DNA of 64,000 nt from Dermabacter indicis (GTDB lineage: Bacteria > Actinomycetota > Actinomycetes > Actinomycetales > Dermabacteraceae). Positions 1-9,427 of the stretch are shown piece after piece. The DNA is taken from contig CYUG01000011.1 in assembly GCA_001403775.1 (NCBI GenBank), forward strand, positions 418,547 through 482,546. Reading direction: 5' to 3'. A program made the translations under genes and the position numbers. Every line of letters begins with the position of its first letter. The first letter of the stretch is position 1. The notes beneath the pieces are model-generated. The model was not told the DNA's origin. It did not search any database and saw only the letters and a list, made by a program, of their open reading frames with translations.

Positions 1-25
1 GCTTGCAGGCAGGCAACCGTCGGAC
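1..25. repeat. Partial copy of a dispersed palindromic element
   Basis: The right arm (GGCAACCGTCGGAC) matches the right arms of intergenic hairpins near 26535, 45628 and 48122. The left arm would lie outside the window, so this is only a half element. It may be the end of a transcription terminator of the gene to the left. Confidence 0.4.
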
Positions 26-142
26 ACTTCTCGAGCGACCGCGCAGCGAAACAACTGCCCCCGCAAGCAGCGACGCGCCACCCGCATCAGCACCATTTTC
101 GCGAGCCGACCATTGCATAAAACGGTGTGGGCGACACGGCAA

Positions 143-184
143 AAACCGCAGGCCAGAAACGCCTTAGAGGCGTAGAATGACGAG
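143..184. repeat. Short sequence resembling 51844-51885
   Basis: Both places begin AAACCGCAGG and continue with a small CGCCTTAG/AGGCG-type inverted repeat. Here it lies about 90 bases upstream of cydA; the other copy lies next to the symporter genes. The remainder of 1-276 shows no gene. It holds only this sequence, the partial palindrome at 1-25, and a possible -10 (TAGAAT, 173-178) without a clear -35. Confidence 0.25.
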
Positions 185-276
185 CAGCAAAACCGGGCCC
201 AAAGTCCCGACCAAGCGCCCTCAAGGTTCCTAGCCTGAGGGTGAATCCCTCTATCCCTCACTAGCAAAGGACGCCC

Positions 277-1851
277 ATGGAAGCGCTCGATCTCGCGCGG
301 TGGCAGTTCGGTATCACGACCGTCTACCACTTCATTTTCGTGCCGCTCACGATTGGCCTTTCGCTCCTCGTCGCGATCATGCAAACGATCGCCGTGCGCG
401 CGAAGGATCCTGTGAAGGCCGACTCGTGGACGCGCATTACGAAATTCTTCGGCTCGATGCTCATCGTGAACTTCGGCATCGGCATCGCGACCGGCATCGT
501 CCAGGAGTTCCAGTTCGGCCTCAACTGGTCTGAATACTCCCGCTTTGTTGGCGACATTTTCGGCGCCCCTCTCGCGCTCGAGGGCCTCGCGGCCTTCTTC
601 CTGGAGTCAACCTTCCTGGGCCTGTGGATCTTCGGTTGGAACCGCCTCCCGAAGGGCGTTCACCTCCTCACGATCTGGATGGTCGCGATCGGCACCACCC
701 TCTCGGCGTACTTCATCATCGCCGCGAACTCCTTCATGCAGCACCCCGTCGCCGCGGTCTTCAATCCCGAGACCGGTCGCGCCGAGCTCGACCCGTCGCA
801 GGGCGGAATTTTCGCGCTCCTCACGAACGTCACGACGCTCGCGGCATTCCCCCACGTGATCGCGGGTGCGTGGCTCGTGGCCGGCTGCTTTGTCACGGGC
901 ATCGCCGCCTGGCACATGGTGAAGAACCACAAGCGCGCCGAGGATCAAGCCCTCACGAGCGAGGACCGCACTGCCGCCGGCCACCTCGCGAAGAACGTAT
1001 GGCGCCCCGCGACCCGCTTCGGCGTTCTTGTCATGGTCGTCTCGGCCGTGGGCCTGTTTGCTTCCGGCGATTTCCAGGGCAAGCTCATGTTCGAGCAGCA
1101 ACCCATGAAAATGGCTTCAGCCGAGGCACTGTGCCACACCGAGACCGGCGCGAACTTCTCGATTCTCTCGGTTGCCGGACCTCGCGCCTTCTCCCAGGAC
1201 TGCAACGACATCTCGCACATCATCGAGGTCCCCTACGTCACGTCGATCCTCGCGACGAACGACCCGAACGCGACCCTCAAGGGCGTGACTGAGCTCAACG
1301 CCGAGTACAAGGAAAAGTTCGGCGCCACCGCCGTTGATGCGAGCGGCAAGACGGTCGACGTCGACTACCGCCCGAATCTCTTCGTCACCTACTGGTCCTT
1401 CCGGCTCATGATCGGCTTTGCCGTCTTCTGTGGAATCCTCGCGGTATGGGCGTTTTGGATTACGCGCGGCAAGGGCGAGAACGCCCGGACCTCGGGCTCG
1501 ACCTGGTTTGCGCGCTTCGCGCTCTTCTCGATTCCCATGCCGTTCCTCGCGAACGCTTTCGGTTGGATCTTCACCGAGATGGGCCGTCAGCCGTGGATCG
1601 TCGCCCCCTCGCCCGACGGCGATCCCCTCGTGCGGCTCCTCACGATGCAGGGCGTTTCCGGCCACGACGGGTGGCAGGTCATCGTCTCGCTCGTGGTCTT
1701 CACGCTCCTCTACGGCGTGCTCGCCGTCGTGTGGTACTACCTCATGCACAAGCAAGCCGTGAAAGGTATCAAGGCCCCGCGCGCTCTCACCCACCATGAA
1801 AGCGCCGCCCGTGAACAGATCGAAACCCCGACCATCAGCTTCGGCTACTGA
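277..1851 (+). CDS. cydA: Cytochrome bd ubiquinol oxidase subunit I
   Basis: Subunit I of the membrane quinol oxidase that reduces O2 to water with high affinity. It carries the haems and the quinol site. The 524-residue product is the usual length, hydrophobic throughout, with an N-terminal His18 in the position of the haem b595 ligand and the family motif GRQPW near the C-terminal third. The ATG is preceded by AAAGGA five bases upstream. It is the first gene of a cydA-cydB-cydD-cydC run, with cydB 19 bases downstream. A possible -10 lies at 173-178, but no Rex-type operator was recognised. Identification is secure from family resemblance. Confidence 0.97.
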   Translation: MEALDLARWQFGITTVYHFIFVPLTIGLSLLVAIMQTIAVRAKDPVKADSWTRITKFFGSMLIVNFGIGIATGIVQEFQFGLNWSEYSRFVGDIFGAPLALEGLAAFFLESTFLGLWIFGWNRLPKGVHLLTIWMVAIGTTLSAYFIIAANSFMQHPVAAVFNPETGRAELDPSQGGIFALLTNVTTLAAFPHVIAGAWLVAGCFVTGIAAWHMVKNHKRAEDQALTSEDRTAAGHLAKNVWRPATRFGVLVMVVSAVGLFASGDFQGKLMFEQQPMKMASAEALCHTETGANFSILSVAGPRAFSQDCNDISHIIEVPYVTSILATNDPNATLKGVTELNAEYKEKFGATAVDASGKTVDVDYRPNLFVTYWSFRLMIGFAVFCGILAVWAFWITRGKGENARTSGSTWFARFALFSIPMPFLANAFGWIFTEMGRQPWIVAPSPDGDPLVRLLTMQGVSGHDGWQVIVSLVVFTLLYGVLAVVWYYLMHKQAVKGIKAPRALTHHESAAREQIETPTISFGY

Positions 1852-1870
1852 GAGAAAGGAGTAGACAATC

Positions 1871-2959
1871 ATGGAAGCAACGTTCCTACAGACTCTGTGG
1901 TTCATTCTCGTCGCAGTGCTGTTCCTCGGCTACTTCGTTCTCGAGGGCTTCGACTTCGGCGTGGGCATGAACGTCTTCGCACTGGGCAAGGGTGAAGAGA
2001 AGCGCAAGAACCAAATCCTCACGACCATCGGCCCCGTGTGGGACGCAAACGAGGTGTGGATCCTCGTGGGCGGCGGTGCCCTCTTCGCAGCGTTCCCCGA
2101 GTGGTACGCGACGATGTTCTCGGGCTTCTACCTCGCCCTCATCATCATCCTCGTGGCGCTCATCGTGCGCGTGTGCGCATTCAAATACCGCAACAAGGTC
2201 GAGAATGCCTCTTGGCGTTTCGCCTGGGACGTCTGCCACTTCGTTGGCGGTCTCGTTCCGGCACTCATTTGGGGCGTCGCCGTGGGCAACATTGTTCGCG
2301 GCGTCAATATGGAAGCGAACGCCGGCGGCAAGAGCGTCGTGACCGATTCGCTCTTGGACCTTCTCAATCCCTTCGCGCTGCTCGCGGGCGTCGTTTTCGT
2401 GCTTCTCTTCTGGCTGCACGGCACCCTGTTCCTGGCGCTTCGCACGACGGGAGACGTGCGCACCGACGCCAATAAACTCGCGGGCATCCTCGCGTTCCCC
2501 ACGATCGTTGCTGCGGCGGCATGGGTTCTGTGGGCTCAGATCGCCTACTCGAACAACGCGTGGACCTGGATTCCGCTCGTGATCGCGGCGCTCGCCCTCG
2601 TCGGCGCCCTCGTGCTTAACCGTGCGGGCCGCGAGGGACTCGCGTTCACCTCCACCTCGATCGCCATCGCCTTCGCCACGATCATGGCTTTCGGTGCGAT
2701 TTTCCCGAACGTGTTGCCCGCCGCGAACGATCCCGCGCTTTCGCTGACCGTCATGAACGCCTCGAGCACCGAGTACACTCTTCGGGTCATGACGATCGCC
2801 ACCGTGATCCTTTTGCCGATCGTTCTCGCCTACCAGGCTTGGGCGTACTGGGTATTCCGCGCTCGTGTCACGGGCGAGGGATTCCCGGCCGCCCATGCGG
2901 CGAACCTCGCGCGAAAGGCGAAAGAGGGCTACCGCGAAGCCTTCGATACGGAAAGCTAA
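1871..2959 (+). CDS. cydB: Cytochrome bd ubiquinol oxidase subunit II
   Basis: Subunit II of the bd-type terminal oxidase, the integral membrane partner of CydA. The 362-residue product has the family's N-terminal signature (GYFVLEGFDFGVGM) and a series of hydrophobic helices throughout. It follows cydA by 19 bases with AAAGGAG just after the cydA stop as ribosome-binding site. The downstream cydD probably starts only a few bases after its stop codon, so the two are likely translated from one mRNA. Confidence 0.97.
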   Translation: MEATFLQTLWFILVAVLFLGYFVLEGFDFGVGMNVFALGKGEEKRKNQILTTIGPVWDANEVWILVGGGALFAAFPEWYATMFSGFYLALIIILVALIVRVCAFKYRNKVENASWRFAWDVCHFVGGLVPALIWGVAVGNIVRGVNMEANAGGKSVVTDSLLDLLNPFALLAGVVFVLLFWLHGTLFLALRTTGDVRTDANKLAGILAFPTIVAAAAWVLWAQIAYSNNAWTWIPLVIAALALVGALVLNRAGREGLAFTSTSIAIAFATIMAFGAIFPNVLPAANDPALSLTVMNASSTEYTLRVMTIATVILLPIVLAYQAWAYWVFRARVTGEGFPAAHAANLARKAKEGYREAFDTES

Positions 2960-2966
2960 AGGACCT

Positions 2967-4682
2967 TTGGCACAGCGACAGCCTCCGCTTGATCCACGAC
3001 TCCTCCGCCACGTCTCTAGCGCTCGCGCGCACGTGATTCGCGCGGTGGTCCTGGGCCTCGTGGAGGCTGTTTGCGCAATAGTGACGGCATGGTGTGTAGC
3101 GGAGCTCGGTGCCGACCTTCTCGTCGAGCGCACGTGGCCGCACGAGAATCCGCTCCCCCTCGGCATCCTCACGGTGGCACTTCTCGTGCGCGCAGCTGCC
3201 GTATGGCACACGCAAGCCACGGGCCACCGTGCCGCTACCGAAACGATCGGCGAGCTTCGCCGGGCTGTGATCGAGAAGAACGCCGCTCTCGGACCGCGAG
3301 GCCGCTCGGGGGAAGCCGCCTCAACCGCGGCTCTCGCTACGGCGGGACTCGAGAACCTACGCCCGTACCTCACGGGGTACGTTCCTCAGCTCGCGCTCTC
3401 CGCGACCGTGACCCCACTTGCGCTAGTCGCGATCACCGTGTGGGACCTCACGAGTGCGATCGTGGCGTGTATCGCCCTCCCCCTCATCCCAATCTTCATG
3501 ATCCTCATCGGGAAAATGACCGAGGGGTCCTCGGCACGTTCACTCGCGACCATGCGCACCCTGTGGTCGGAAACCCTTGATCTGGTCGAAGGCCTTCCCA
3601 CGCTTCGCGCCCTTGGCCGAGCCAAAGGCTCCGAGCGGATCGTCGCGGATCTCGGCGCCCGCCACAAAAAATCCGCGATGACGACTCTCGCGTGGGCCTT
3701 CCTTTCGAGCTTCGCACTCGAACTGATCGCGACTCTCGGCGTCGCCCTCATTGCCGTCTCAATCGGCTTGCGTCTCGTGAGCGGAGGCATGGAGCTTTTC
3801 CCCGCAATCGCCGTGCTCGTGCTCGCCGCCGAGGTGTACTTGCCTTTGCGCCTCGTGGGCCAGCAATTTCACGCCTCGACGGATGGCCTCGCCGCCGTCG
3901 ATGCCGCGTTCGAGGTGCTCGACTCTCACTCCGGGGTCGAGGCACAAGGCGCGAAGAACACAAGTCCCTCCCCCGCCCCGCATCTCGCCAGCACAAGCAT
4001 CGTGCTCACGAACGTCAGCGTCGCGGGCCGCAATCGCCTCGCCCCCGTCAACCTCACATGCAGCATTCGGGCCGGAGCGATCACCGCGCTTCGCGGTGCG
4101 AGTGGCGACGGAAAATCCACCACGATCGCGGCGATTCTCGGGCTCCTCGCTCCCACCTCCGGCACCATCGAACTCCGTCCCGAAAACGGCGCCCCCATAG
4201 CCTTGAGGGATGTCGACCTCGAGAGCCTGTGGGCGCAAGTGGCGTGGCTCCCGCAGAGGCCGGTCGTAGGGCCAGGCAGGCTCCGGGCGATCCTCGAGGA
4301 TTCACTTCCCACCGGTATCGACCCCGCCGGCACCAAAGCCAAAGAGCTCATCGAGCGTGCCTCACACGCCACGGGCCTCGACACCCACGTCGTTGACGTT
4401 CACGGATGGGACGTCGAACTGGGCCGCGGTGGCACTGGGCTCTCCGTCGGTCAGAGACAGCGCGTTGCCCTCACCGCCGCTCTATTGGAGTCAAAACCGC
4501 TCGTCATCCTCGATGAGCCAACCTCCCACCTCGATGGGGCGAGCGAAGACATGATCGTGCGCCTACTCGAGGCCCTGCGTGAAGGTGGCTCGAGCGTTCT
4601 CGTAACCGCCCACAGGCAGGCGCTTCTCGACATCGCGGACCAGGTCATCGACGTGCGCGCCGGAGAGGTGGTGGCACCGTGA
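2967..4682 (+). CDS. cydD: Thiol reductant ABC exporter, CydD subunit
   Basis: Half of the CydDC ABC exporter, which sends glutathione/cysteine-type reductants outward and is needed for cytochrome bd assembly. An N-terminal membrane domain is followed by an ATPase domain with Walker A GASGDGKST, signature LSVGQRQR and Walker B VILDEPTSHLD. The reading frame is open back to 2865, inside cydB. I chose TTG at 2967 because AAAGGA sits directly upstream, although the spacing (3 bases) is short; GTG at 3033 is the alternative. The stop overlaps the GTG of cydC by four bases, implying translational coupling. Confidence 0.93.
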   Translation: MAQRQPPLDPRLLRHVSSARAHVIRAVVLGLVEAVCAIVTAWCVAELGADLLVERTWPHENPLPLGILTVALLVRAAAVWHTQATGHRAATETIGELRRAVIEKNAALGPRGRSGEAASTAALATAGLENLRPYLTGYVPQLALSATVTPLALVAITVWDLTSAIVACIALPLIPIFMILIGKMTEGSSARSLATMRTLWSETLDLVEGLPTLRALGRAKGSERIVADLGARHKKSAMTTLAWAFLSSFALELIATLGVALIAVSIGLRLVSGGMELFPAIAVLVLAAEVYLPLRLVGQQFHASTDGLAAVDAAFEVLDSHSGVEAQGAKNTSPSPAPHLASTSIVLTNVSVAGRNRLAPVNLTCSIRAGAITALRGASGDGKSTTIAAILGLLAPTSGTIELRPENGAPIALRDVDLESLWAQVAWLPQRPVVGPGRLRAILEDSLPTGIDPAGTKAKELIERASHATGLDTHVVDVHGWDVELGRGGTGLSVGQRQRVALTAALLESKPLVILDEPTSHLDGASEDMIVRLLEALREGGSSVLVTAHRQALLDIADQVIDVRAGEVVAP

Positions 4683-6541
4683 GGATGTCGTCGCGCGCTC
4701 TTTCGCGCATGCACGAGCTTATGGAGATCGGTCCGCGCCAGCTTACGGCGGCGGTTGCCGCGGGCGCCGCTACCCTCGGTAGTGCCTTTGCTCTCGCCGT
4801 CGTCTCCGGCTACCTCATCACGAAATCGTGGACGATGCCGCCCGTTCTCGATCTTACGGTTGCCGTCGTGTCCGTGCGTGCGCTCGGTATTTCTCGAGGG
4901 GTGTTCCGCTACTTCGAGCGACTGCTCACCCACGATGCGGCCCTCACGGGCGTCTCGAGGCTGCGCACCAACCTGTACGCGGGTCTCGCGAGTGCGCCCT
5001 CCACTCGTGCCGGTCGCCTGAGGCGAGGTGATCTCCTCGCGCGCATCGGCGACGATGCCGAAGACATGGCGAATGATGTCATCCGCGCGGTCGTTCCTGC
5101 CCTCGTCGCGCTCGTGATGGCGGTCGCGATCCTCGCGACAATCGCCCCGTTCTCCCCGCTTGCGGCGCTCGCGATGCTCGTGGGCCTCACTTTCGCCACA
5201 GTCATCGCGCCCGTTCTCGCCTTCCGTGCATCCCTCAGGGCTGAACGCGACCTCGTGGAGGCGCGCGCCCACCTCAACACGCTCTCTCTTTTCGCCCTCG
5301 ACAACGCCGATGTTCTTCGCGTCAAAGGTCTATGGCACGAAGCTCTCGCTGATCTCCGGGCCGCCCAATCGCGGTTCGATGCGGCTCTCGACAAGGCCGC
5401 CGTCCCCTCGGCCTTTGCGCGCAGCAGCACCCAGATCGCCATGATCCCCGCTCTTCTCGGCTCGATCCTCGCGGCAGGAGCCGTGTACAACCTCGAGTCC
5501 ACGGGCATCGTCGGCGGCCTCATGGGGCACACGGCCGGCATCATCGGCGTCATCATCCTCGCCCCGCTTTCGAGCTTTGAGGCGGCCTCGGTTCTCCCGC
5601 AAGCGGCAAGCCAGCGCGCACGCTCGGTGATCGCGGCGGAACGCCTCGCGGAACTCGACCCTGGCAGCGCCCCCGTGGCATCCTCGTTCGACACCGCGGG
5701 CAGCTCGAGTGTGCGCGAGGCCCTGCGGGCCGCGAGTGAATCGCCGCAGTCGGCGATTGAGAGCCCAGCAACCGTCGGCCCCACCGACACTCCCGCCTCC
5801 CCCGCGCTGACCCGCCCCGAACCCCCCGAGCGGCCCGAGCCTGCTTCTCTCACCGCCTCCGCGCTCACGACGGGCTGGAGTGCCACACGCCCCCTCGCAC
5901 ACGACCTCGAAGTGGCCTTCTCCCCGGGAAGTCGCACTCTTGTGTACGGCGCTTCGGGTCGCGGGAAGTCCACGCTCGGCCTTACCCTTGCGGGCCTGCT
6001 CACCCCGCTGAGCGGTCAAGTTTCTTACGGGGATTCTCCACTCGCCGCGTTCGGTCCCGCGCAGCTCGCTTCTCGCGTGGCATTCTTTGCCGAGGACGCG
6101 CACGTGTTCGCCACGAGCCTGCGAGAGAACATTCGCGTGGTGCGAGGCGACCTGACCGATGAGCACATCGCTCACGCTCTCGATCTCGCGGGCCTCGGCA
6201 CGTGGGTTGCAGAGCTCCCCGAAGGTCTCGACACGATCCTCGGAAGCGGCGGCCAGGACGTTTCGGGCGGTGAGCGACGCAGACTCCTGCTCGCCCGTGC
6301 CATCGCGCACGGCGCCGCCGTGACCGTCCTCGATGAACCCACCGAGCATCTCCATCTCGATCTCGCCTCGGAACTCATGGAGGGTATCCTCACTCCCGGC
6401 AGGTTTTTCGCCCCCGAGGCTACGGTCATCGTCATCACGCACGACAGGCGATTCATGGATTCGGGCGCGGCGGTGATCGACCTCGATGCCCACAGCACGC
6501 ACGAAGGGAGCCCCCATGTCGAACGCCACGAGGATCAGTGA
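4679..6541 (+). CDS. cydC: Thiol reductant ABC exporter, CydC subunit
   Basis: Second half of the heterodimeric CydDC exporter. It has a membrane domain, then an ATPase domain with Walker A GASGRGKST, signature SGGERRRLLLARA and Walker B TVLDEPTEHLH; DEPTEHL is typical of CydC. Between the two domains there is a low-complexity Ala/Pro/Ser/Glu-rich stretch around residues 325-395, longer than a plain linker. It starts with GTG overlapping the cydD stop. The 3' end overlaps the next gene, a sensor kinase, by 26 bases, so all five genes are probably one transcription unit. Confidence 0.94.
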   Translation: MRMSSRALSRMHELMEIGPRQLTAAVAAGAATLGSAFALAVVSGYLITKSWTMPPVLDLTVAVVSVRALGISRGVFRYFERLLTHDAALTGVSRLRTNLYAGLASAPSTRAGRLRRGDLLARIGDDAEDMANDVIRAVVPALVALVMAVAILATIAPFSPLAALAMLVGLTFATVIAPVLAFRASLRAERDLVEARAHLNTLSLFALDNADVLRVKGLWHEALADLRAAQSRFDAALDKAAVPSAFARSSTQIAMIPALLGSILAAGAVYNLESTGIVGGLMGHTAGIIGVIILAPLSSFEAASVLPQAASQRARSVIAAERLAELDPGSAPVASSFDTAGSSSVREALRAASESPQSAIESPATVGPTDTPASPALTRPEPPERPEPASLTASALTTGWSATRPLAHDLEVAFSPGSRTLVYGASGRGKSTLGLTLAGLLTPLSGQVSYGDSPLAAFGPAQLASRVAFFAEDAHVFATSLRENIRVVRGDLTDEHIAHALDLAGLGTWVAELPEGLDTILGSGGQDVSGGERRRLLLARAIAHGAAVTVLDEPTEHLHLDLASELMEGILTPGRFFAPEATVIVITHDRRFMDSGAAVIDLDAHSTHEGSPHVERHEDQ

Positions 6542-7697
6542 GCTCACAGCGGCGGTGCTCAATGCCGAGGACCCCGACGACCTGCTCGATCTTCTTGCCG
6601 ATGCGGCTTTCGACATTCTCGCCCCCGATTCGCTGCTTGCGCTCCTCCCGCTCGACGATTCGACGTGGGTGTGCGAGCTCGTGCGCGGGCGTTTCACTGC
6701 CGAATTGCTCGGCACGTCCGTGTCCCATGCCTCGGGAAGTTCTGACTCGGCGCGTCTACCGTTCGTCCTCGATTACGACTCCCCCGAGACCCTCAAGAAG
6801 CTCACGTGGGGCGACCTTACGAAGGCCCTTGCCGGCGAACGCCTCGGCAACGAGGAGATTGTGGACTCTGAGATTGCGGCATTCCCGATCGATGCCGGGG
6901 CTGCTCGCCGGGGTTTGCTCGTGGCCGCGCGTTTCACGGGTGAGAGGTCCGACGCCGGCTCGGCCTTCACCAAGGCCGAATCCGTGAGCGCCGCGTCGCT
7001 CGCCTCCCTGTTTTCATTCGCGCTCAACGGCGCGACGGGGCGCAGCGCAGTTGAGGACGACCTCAATGACGAACGCAATCGCATCGCGCGCGACCTCCAC
7101 GATCTCGCTATTCAGGAGCTCTTCGGTGTGGGGATACAGCTCGAGACCGTCATGGCGGAAGCGACGCGGTTTCCCGAATATTCCGACGAGGGGCCGGTCG
7201 CGACAAGCCTCAAGGATTCGGTCGCAGGCATCGAACGATCCATTGCGGAGATCCGCGGGATCGTCCAGTCGCTGCGCAACGAGAGAATCGACGTGACGCT
7301 CTCGCAGCGCCTTCGCCACGAGTGCGGACTCGCGATCGCGGGCCTCGGCTTCGTTCCTTCACTCCAGATCAATGCCCCGATCACCGAGCTGGATGCGATC
7401 GAGGGGGAACTGAAGGAAGACGTCGTGGCGGTCGTCAAGGAGTGCCTCGCGAACGTGGCGCGCCACGCACACGCGAGCGCAGTGTCCGTGAATATCACGC
7501 TCTTCAAGGAGGGCGTGGACACGGTCATTCAGGTGAATGTGAGCGATAACGGGCGCGGCATCGATCCGAGCGTCACGCGCCGTTCGGGCCTCGCGAATAT
7601 GGGCGCGCGTGCACGGCGACATCTCGGGTGGGTCGACTTCTACAGCCTCGACCCGGGAACGATGGTGAGCTGGCGCGCGACGATCGGCGTCTCTTAG
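6516..7697 (+). CDS. Sensor histidine kinase, NarL/DesK type
   Basis: Two-component sensor kinase of 393 residues. Residues 1-170 look like a GAF-type sensory domain without membrane segments, so it is probably cytosolic. A HisKA_3 dimerisation region follows with the phosphoacceptor His195 in ARDLHD. The C-terminal ATPase domain has ECLANVARHAHAS and DNGRGID boxes. The ATG at 6516 was chosen over an in-frame ATG at 6486 because GAAGGGAG lies just upstream. It overlaps cydC by 26 bases. Its probable partner is the response regulator encoded convergently 13 bases away. The signal sensed is unknown; redox or oxygen is an inference from the cyd context. Confidence 0.9.
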   Translation: MSNATRISELTAAVLNAEDPDDLLDLLADAAFDILAPDSLLALLPLDDSTWVCELVRGRFTAELLGTSVSHASGSSDSARLPFVLDYDSPETLKKLTWGDLTKALAGERLGNEEIVDSEIAAFPIDAGAARRGLLVAARFTGERSDAGSAFTKAESVSAASLASLFSFALNGATGRSAVEDDLNDERNRIARDLHDLAIQELFGVGIQLETVMAEATRFPEYSDEGPVATSLKDSVAGIERSIAEIRGIVQSLRNERIDVTLSQRLRHECGLAIAGLGFVPSLQINAPITELDAIEGELKEDVVAVVKECLANVARHAHASAVSVNITLFKEGVDTVIQVNVSDNGRGIDPSVTRRSGLANMGARARRHLGWVDFYSLDPGTMVSWRATIGVS

Positions 7698-7710
7698 ACC
7701 GAAGGGGGGG

Positions 7711-8334
7711 CTACTTCCAGTCGGCGCGGCGGCGAGCAACGACCCACGCGGCAACCTGCGTGCGGCGCTGAAGGCCCATTTTGTGGAGGATGCCCGTGAT
7801 GCGGTTTTTGACGGTCTTTTCGGCGACGCCGAGCTGATCGGCGATCTCGCGGTTCGCGAGGCCGTCACCGATGAACTCGACGATGCGGCGCTCGACGGCG
7901 GAAAAGTCGAATTCGTCTTCGCTCGTCCCGCCCGCGGGCCATGCCGTTTCTCCGTTGGCGACCTTGATGATCGTCGAGATGATCTCGTTCGAACGGACGG
8001 ACTTGAGGAGGAGACCGGACGCGCCGGCCGCGCGGGATTCGCGGATCGCCGCGTCGTCATTAAACGAGGTGAGCACGAGCATGGTCTGATTCTCGTTCTC
8101 CTGACGCGCCGCGTTCATGACATCGATGCCAGTGCCGTCGGGAAGCTGAAGATCCGTGACCAGGATGTCCGGCTGCACGGCGGGGAGCCGACGCTTGGCT
8201 TCACCTACGGTGCTCGCTTCGGCAACGACGCTGAGGCGTGCATCCGCATCAATGACGGCCACGATGCCGCGACGCACAACTTCGTGGTCATCGACAATCA
8301 TGACGCGGTACTGATCGCCGCTTACTTCGCTCAC
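7711..8334 (-). CDS. Response regulator, NarL/LuxR family
   Basis: DNA-binding response regulator of 207 residues: receiver domain with the acidic pocket in VMIVDDHE and probable phospho-acceptor Asp61 (VTDLQLPDG), then a LuxR-type helix-turn-helix (REIADQLGVAEKTVKNR). GTG at 8334 is preceded by GGAGA seven bases upstream; an earlier in-frame GTG at 8370 lacks such a site. It is transcribed toward the sensor kinase gene, tail-to-tail, rather than cotranscribed with it. A candidate promoter lies at 8386-8391. Pairing with that kinase is inferred from adjacency. Confidence 0.9.
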   Translation of the reverse strand: MSEVSGDQYRVMIVDDHEVVRRGIVAVIDADARLSVVAEASTVGEAKRRLPAVQPDILVTDLQLPDGTGIDVMNAARQENENQTMLVLTSFNDDAAIRESRAAGASGLLLKSVRSNEIISTIIKVANGETAWPAGGTSEDEFDFSAVERRIVEFIGDGLANREIADQLGVAEKTVKNRITGILHKMGLQRRTQVAAWVVARRRADWK

Positions 8335-8385
8335 GCGTTTCTCTCCAGTTCGGTTGATCGGGGTCGTCACAGTCGCTACCTGGAC

Positions 8386-8391
8386 ATCTTA
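8386..8391 (-). promoter_or_regulatory. Candidate -10 of the response regulator
   Basis: TAAGAT on the minus strand fits TANNNT and lies about 50 bases upstream of the GTG at 8334. No good -35 is visible at 16-18 bases. Confidence 0.35.
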
Positions 8392-8417
8392 GCCGAACAG
8401 GGACCAAATGCCCGCGC

Positions 8418-8458
8418 AAAACGGCGATTTGCAGGCGGTAGCGCCTCACCACCGTTTT
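8418..8458 (-). terminator. Putative terminator of the mutM transcript
   Basis: AAAACGG and CCGTTTT arms enclose a second GGCG/CGCC hairpin. The element starts at the mutM stop codon, and the minus-strand right arm ends in TTTT. It probably ends the recG-to-mutM run. Confidence 0.45.
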
Positions 8459-9420
8459 TAGCGTCGGCGCTGGCAGTAGGGGCAGAGATGGCTCGAGCGG
8501 TTTTGAAACTGGACTCGTACGAGGGCGCGGCCGCAGCGTGGGCACGGCGTGCCGTGCTTACCGTAGGCGTTGAGTGATCGCGCGAAGTATCCGCTGCGCC
8601 CATCGACGTTGACGTAGAGCGCGTCGAAACTCGTTCCGCCCACCTCGAGGGCGCGCTGCATAACCCCGCGGCATGCCGTGAGCAGTTCGCGAATCTTGCG
8701 GCTCGAAATTCCGCTCGCAGCTCGCGCGAAGTGCAGCCGCGCCTCCCACAGCGCCTCGTCGGCATAAATATTGCCAATTCCGCTCACCGTGGCTTGGTCG
8801 AGAATGACCGATTTAATGGGTGCCTGGCGCGTGCGAATTCGACGCACGAGATCGGCCTCATCTAGGGCGGGATCGAGAAGATCGCGGGCGATGTGTGAGG
8901 CACTGGACGGTATGAGCGGGAGGCCCGTGCCAACGCCGGCCGCGCGACCATCGGTGGTCGGGACAAGCGGGCTCACGTGCATCCCGCCAAAGATCCGTTG
9001 GTCGAGGAAGTCGATTCGGGTGCCTCCCGCCACGTGCAACCGGATGCGCAGGTGTTTTTCCGGATCGCTCGCGGGACCTTCGCTCGGTGGAATTTCCGAC
9101 GGTTGCGCGGCATAGGTGTCCTCTCCCGCGTGCACGCGAAGCTGGCCGCTCATACCCAGATGCATCACGAGGGCTTCCCCGAAGGAAGGCGGATCCGATG
9201 GAGCGTGGCCGGCGTCGGAAAGGGTGGCCCACAGGAACTTGCCCCTGCGCGCAACCTCCCGGATCTCGCGCCCCTCGAGAGCGCGCTCGAAGCTTTTCAC
9301 GCCGCCCTCGTGACGCTTAAGCGAGCGGGCCTCGCGCACCTCAACCCGCTCGATCACGCGACGGGCCACGAAGGGTTCGAGGCCGCGCCGCACGACCTCG
9401 ACTTCGGGAAGTTCGGGCAT
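8458..9420 (-). CDS. mutM: Formamidopyrimidine-DNA glycosylase (Fpg)
   Basis: Base-excision repair glycosylase/AP lyase removing 8-oxoguanine and formamidopyrimidines. It begins MPELPEVEVVRRGL, giving the N-terminal Pro2 nucleophile and Glu3 after Met removal. It ends in a Cys4 zinc finger (CPRCG ... CPYCQ). At 320 residues it is longer than the roughly 270-290 usual, because of an acidic/proline-rich insertion near residues 95-120. It follows rnc by seven bases, the common actinobacterial rnc-mutM order. Confidence 0.95.
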   Translation of the reverse strand: MPELPEVEVVRRGLEPFVARRVIERVEVREARSLKRHEGGVKSFERALEGREIREVARRGKFLWATLSDAGHAPSDPPSFGEALVMHLGMSGQLRVHAGEDTYAAQPSEIPPSEGPASDPEKHLRIRLHVAGGTRIDFLDQRIFGGMHVSPLVPTTDGRAAGVGTGLPLIPSSASHIARDLLDPALDEADLVRRIRTRQAPIKSVILDQATVSGIGNIYADEALWEARLHFARAASGISSRKIRELLTACRGVMQRALEVGGTSFDALYVNVDGRSGYFARSLNAYGKHGTPCPRCGRALVRVQFQNRSSHLCPYCQRRR

Positions 9421-9427
9421 GCGGTGC

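Noticed and set aside
1886..3373. Long minus-strand open frame (about 495 codons) opposite cydB and cydD
   Set aside because: High-GC shadow of convincing genes; Arg/His/Glu-rich translation with no recognisable domain.
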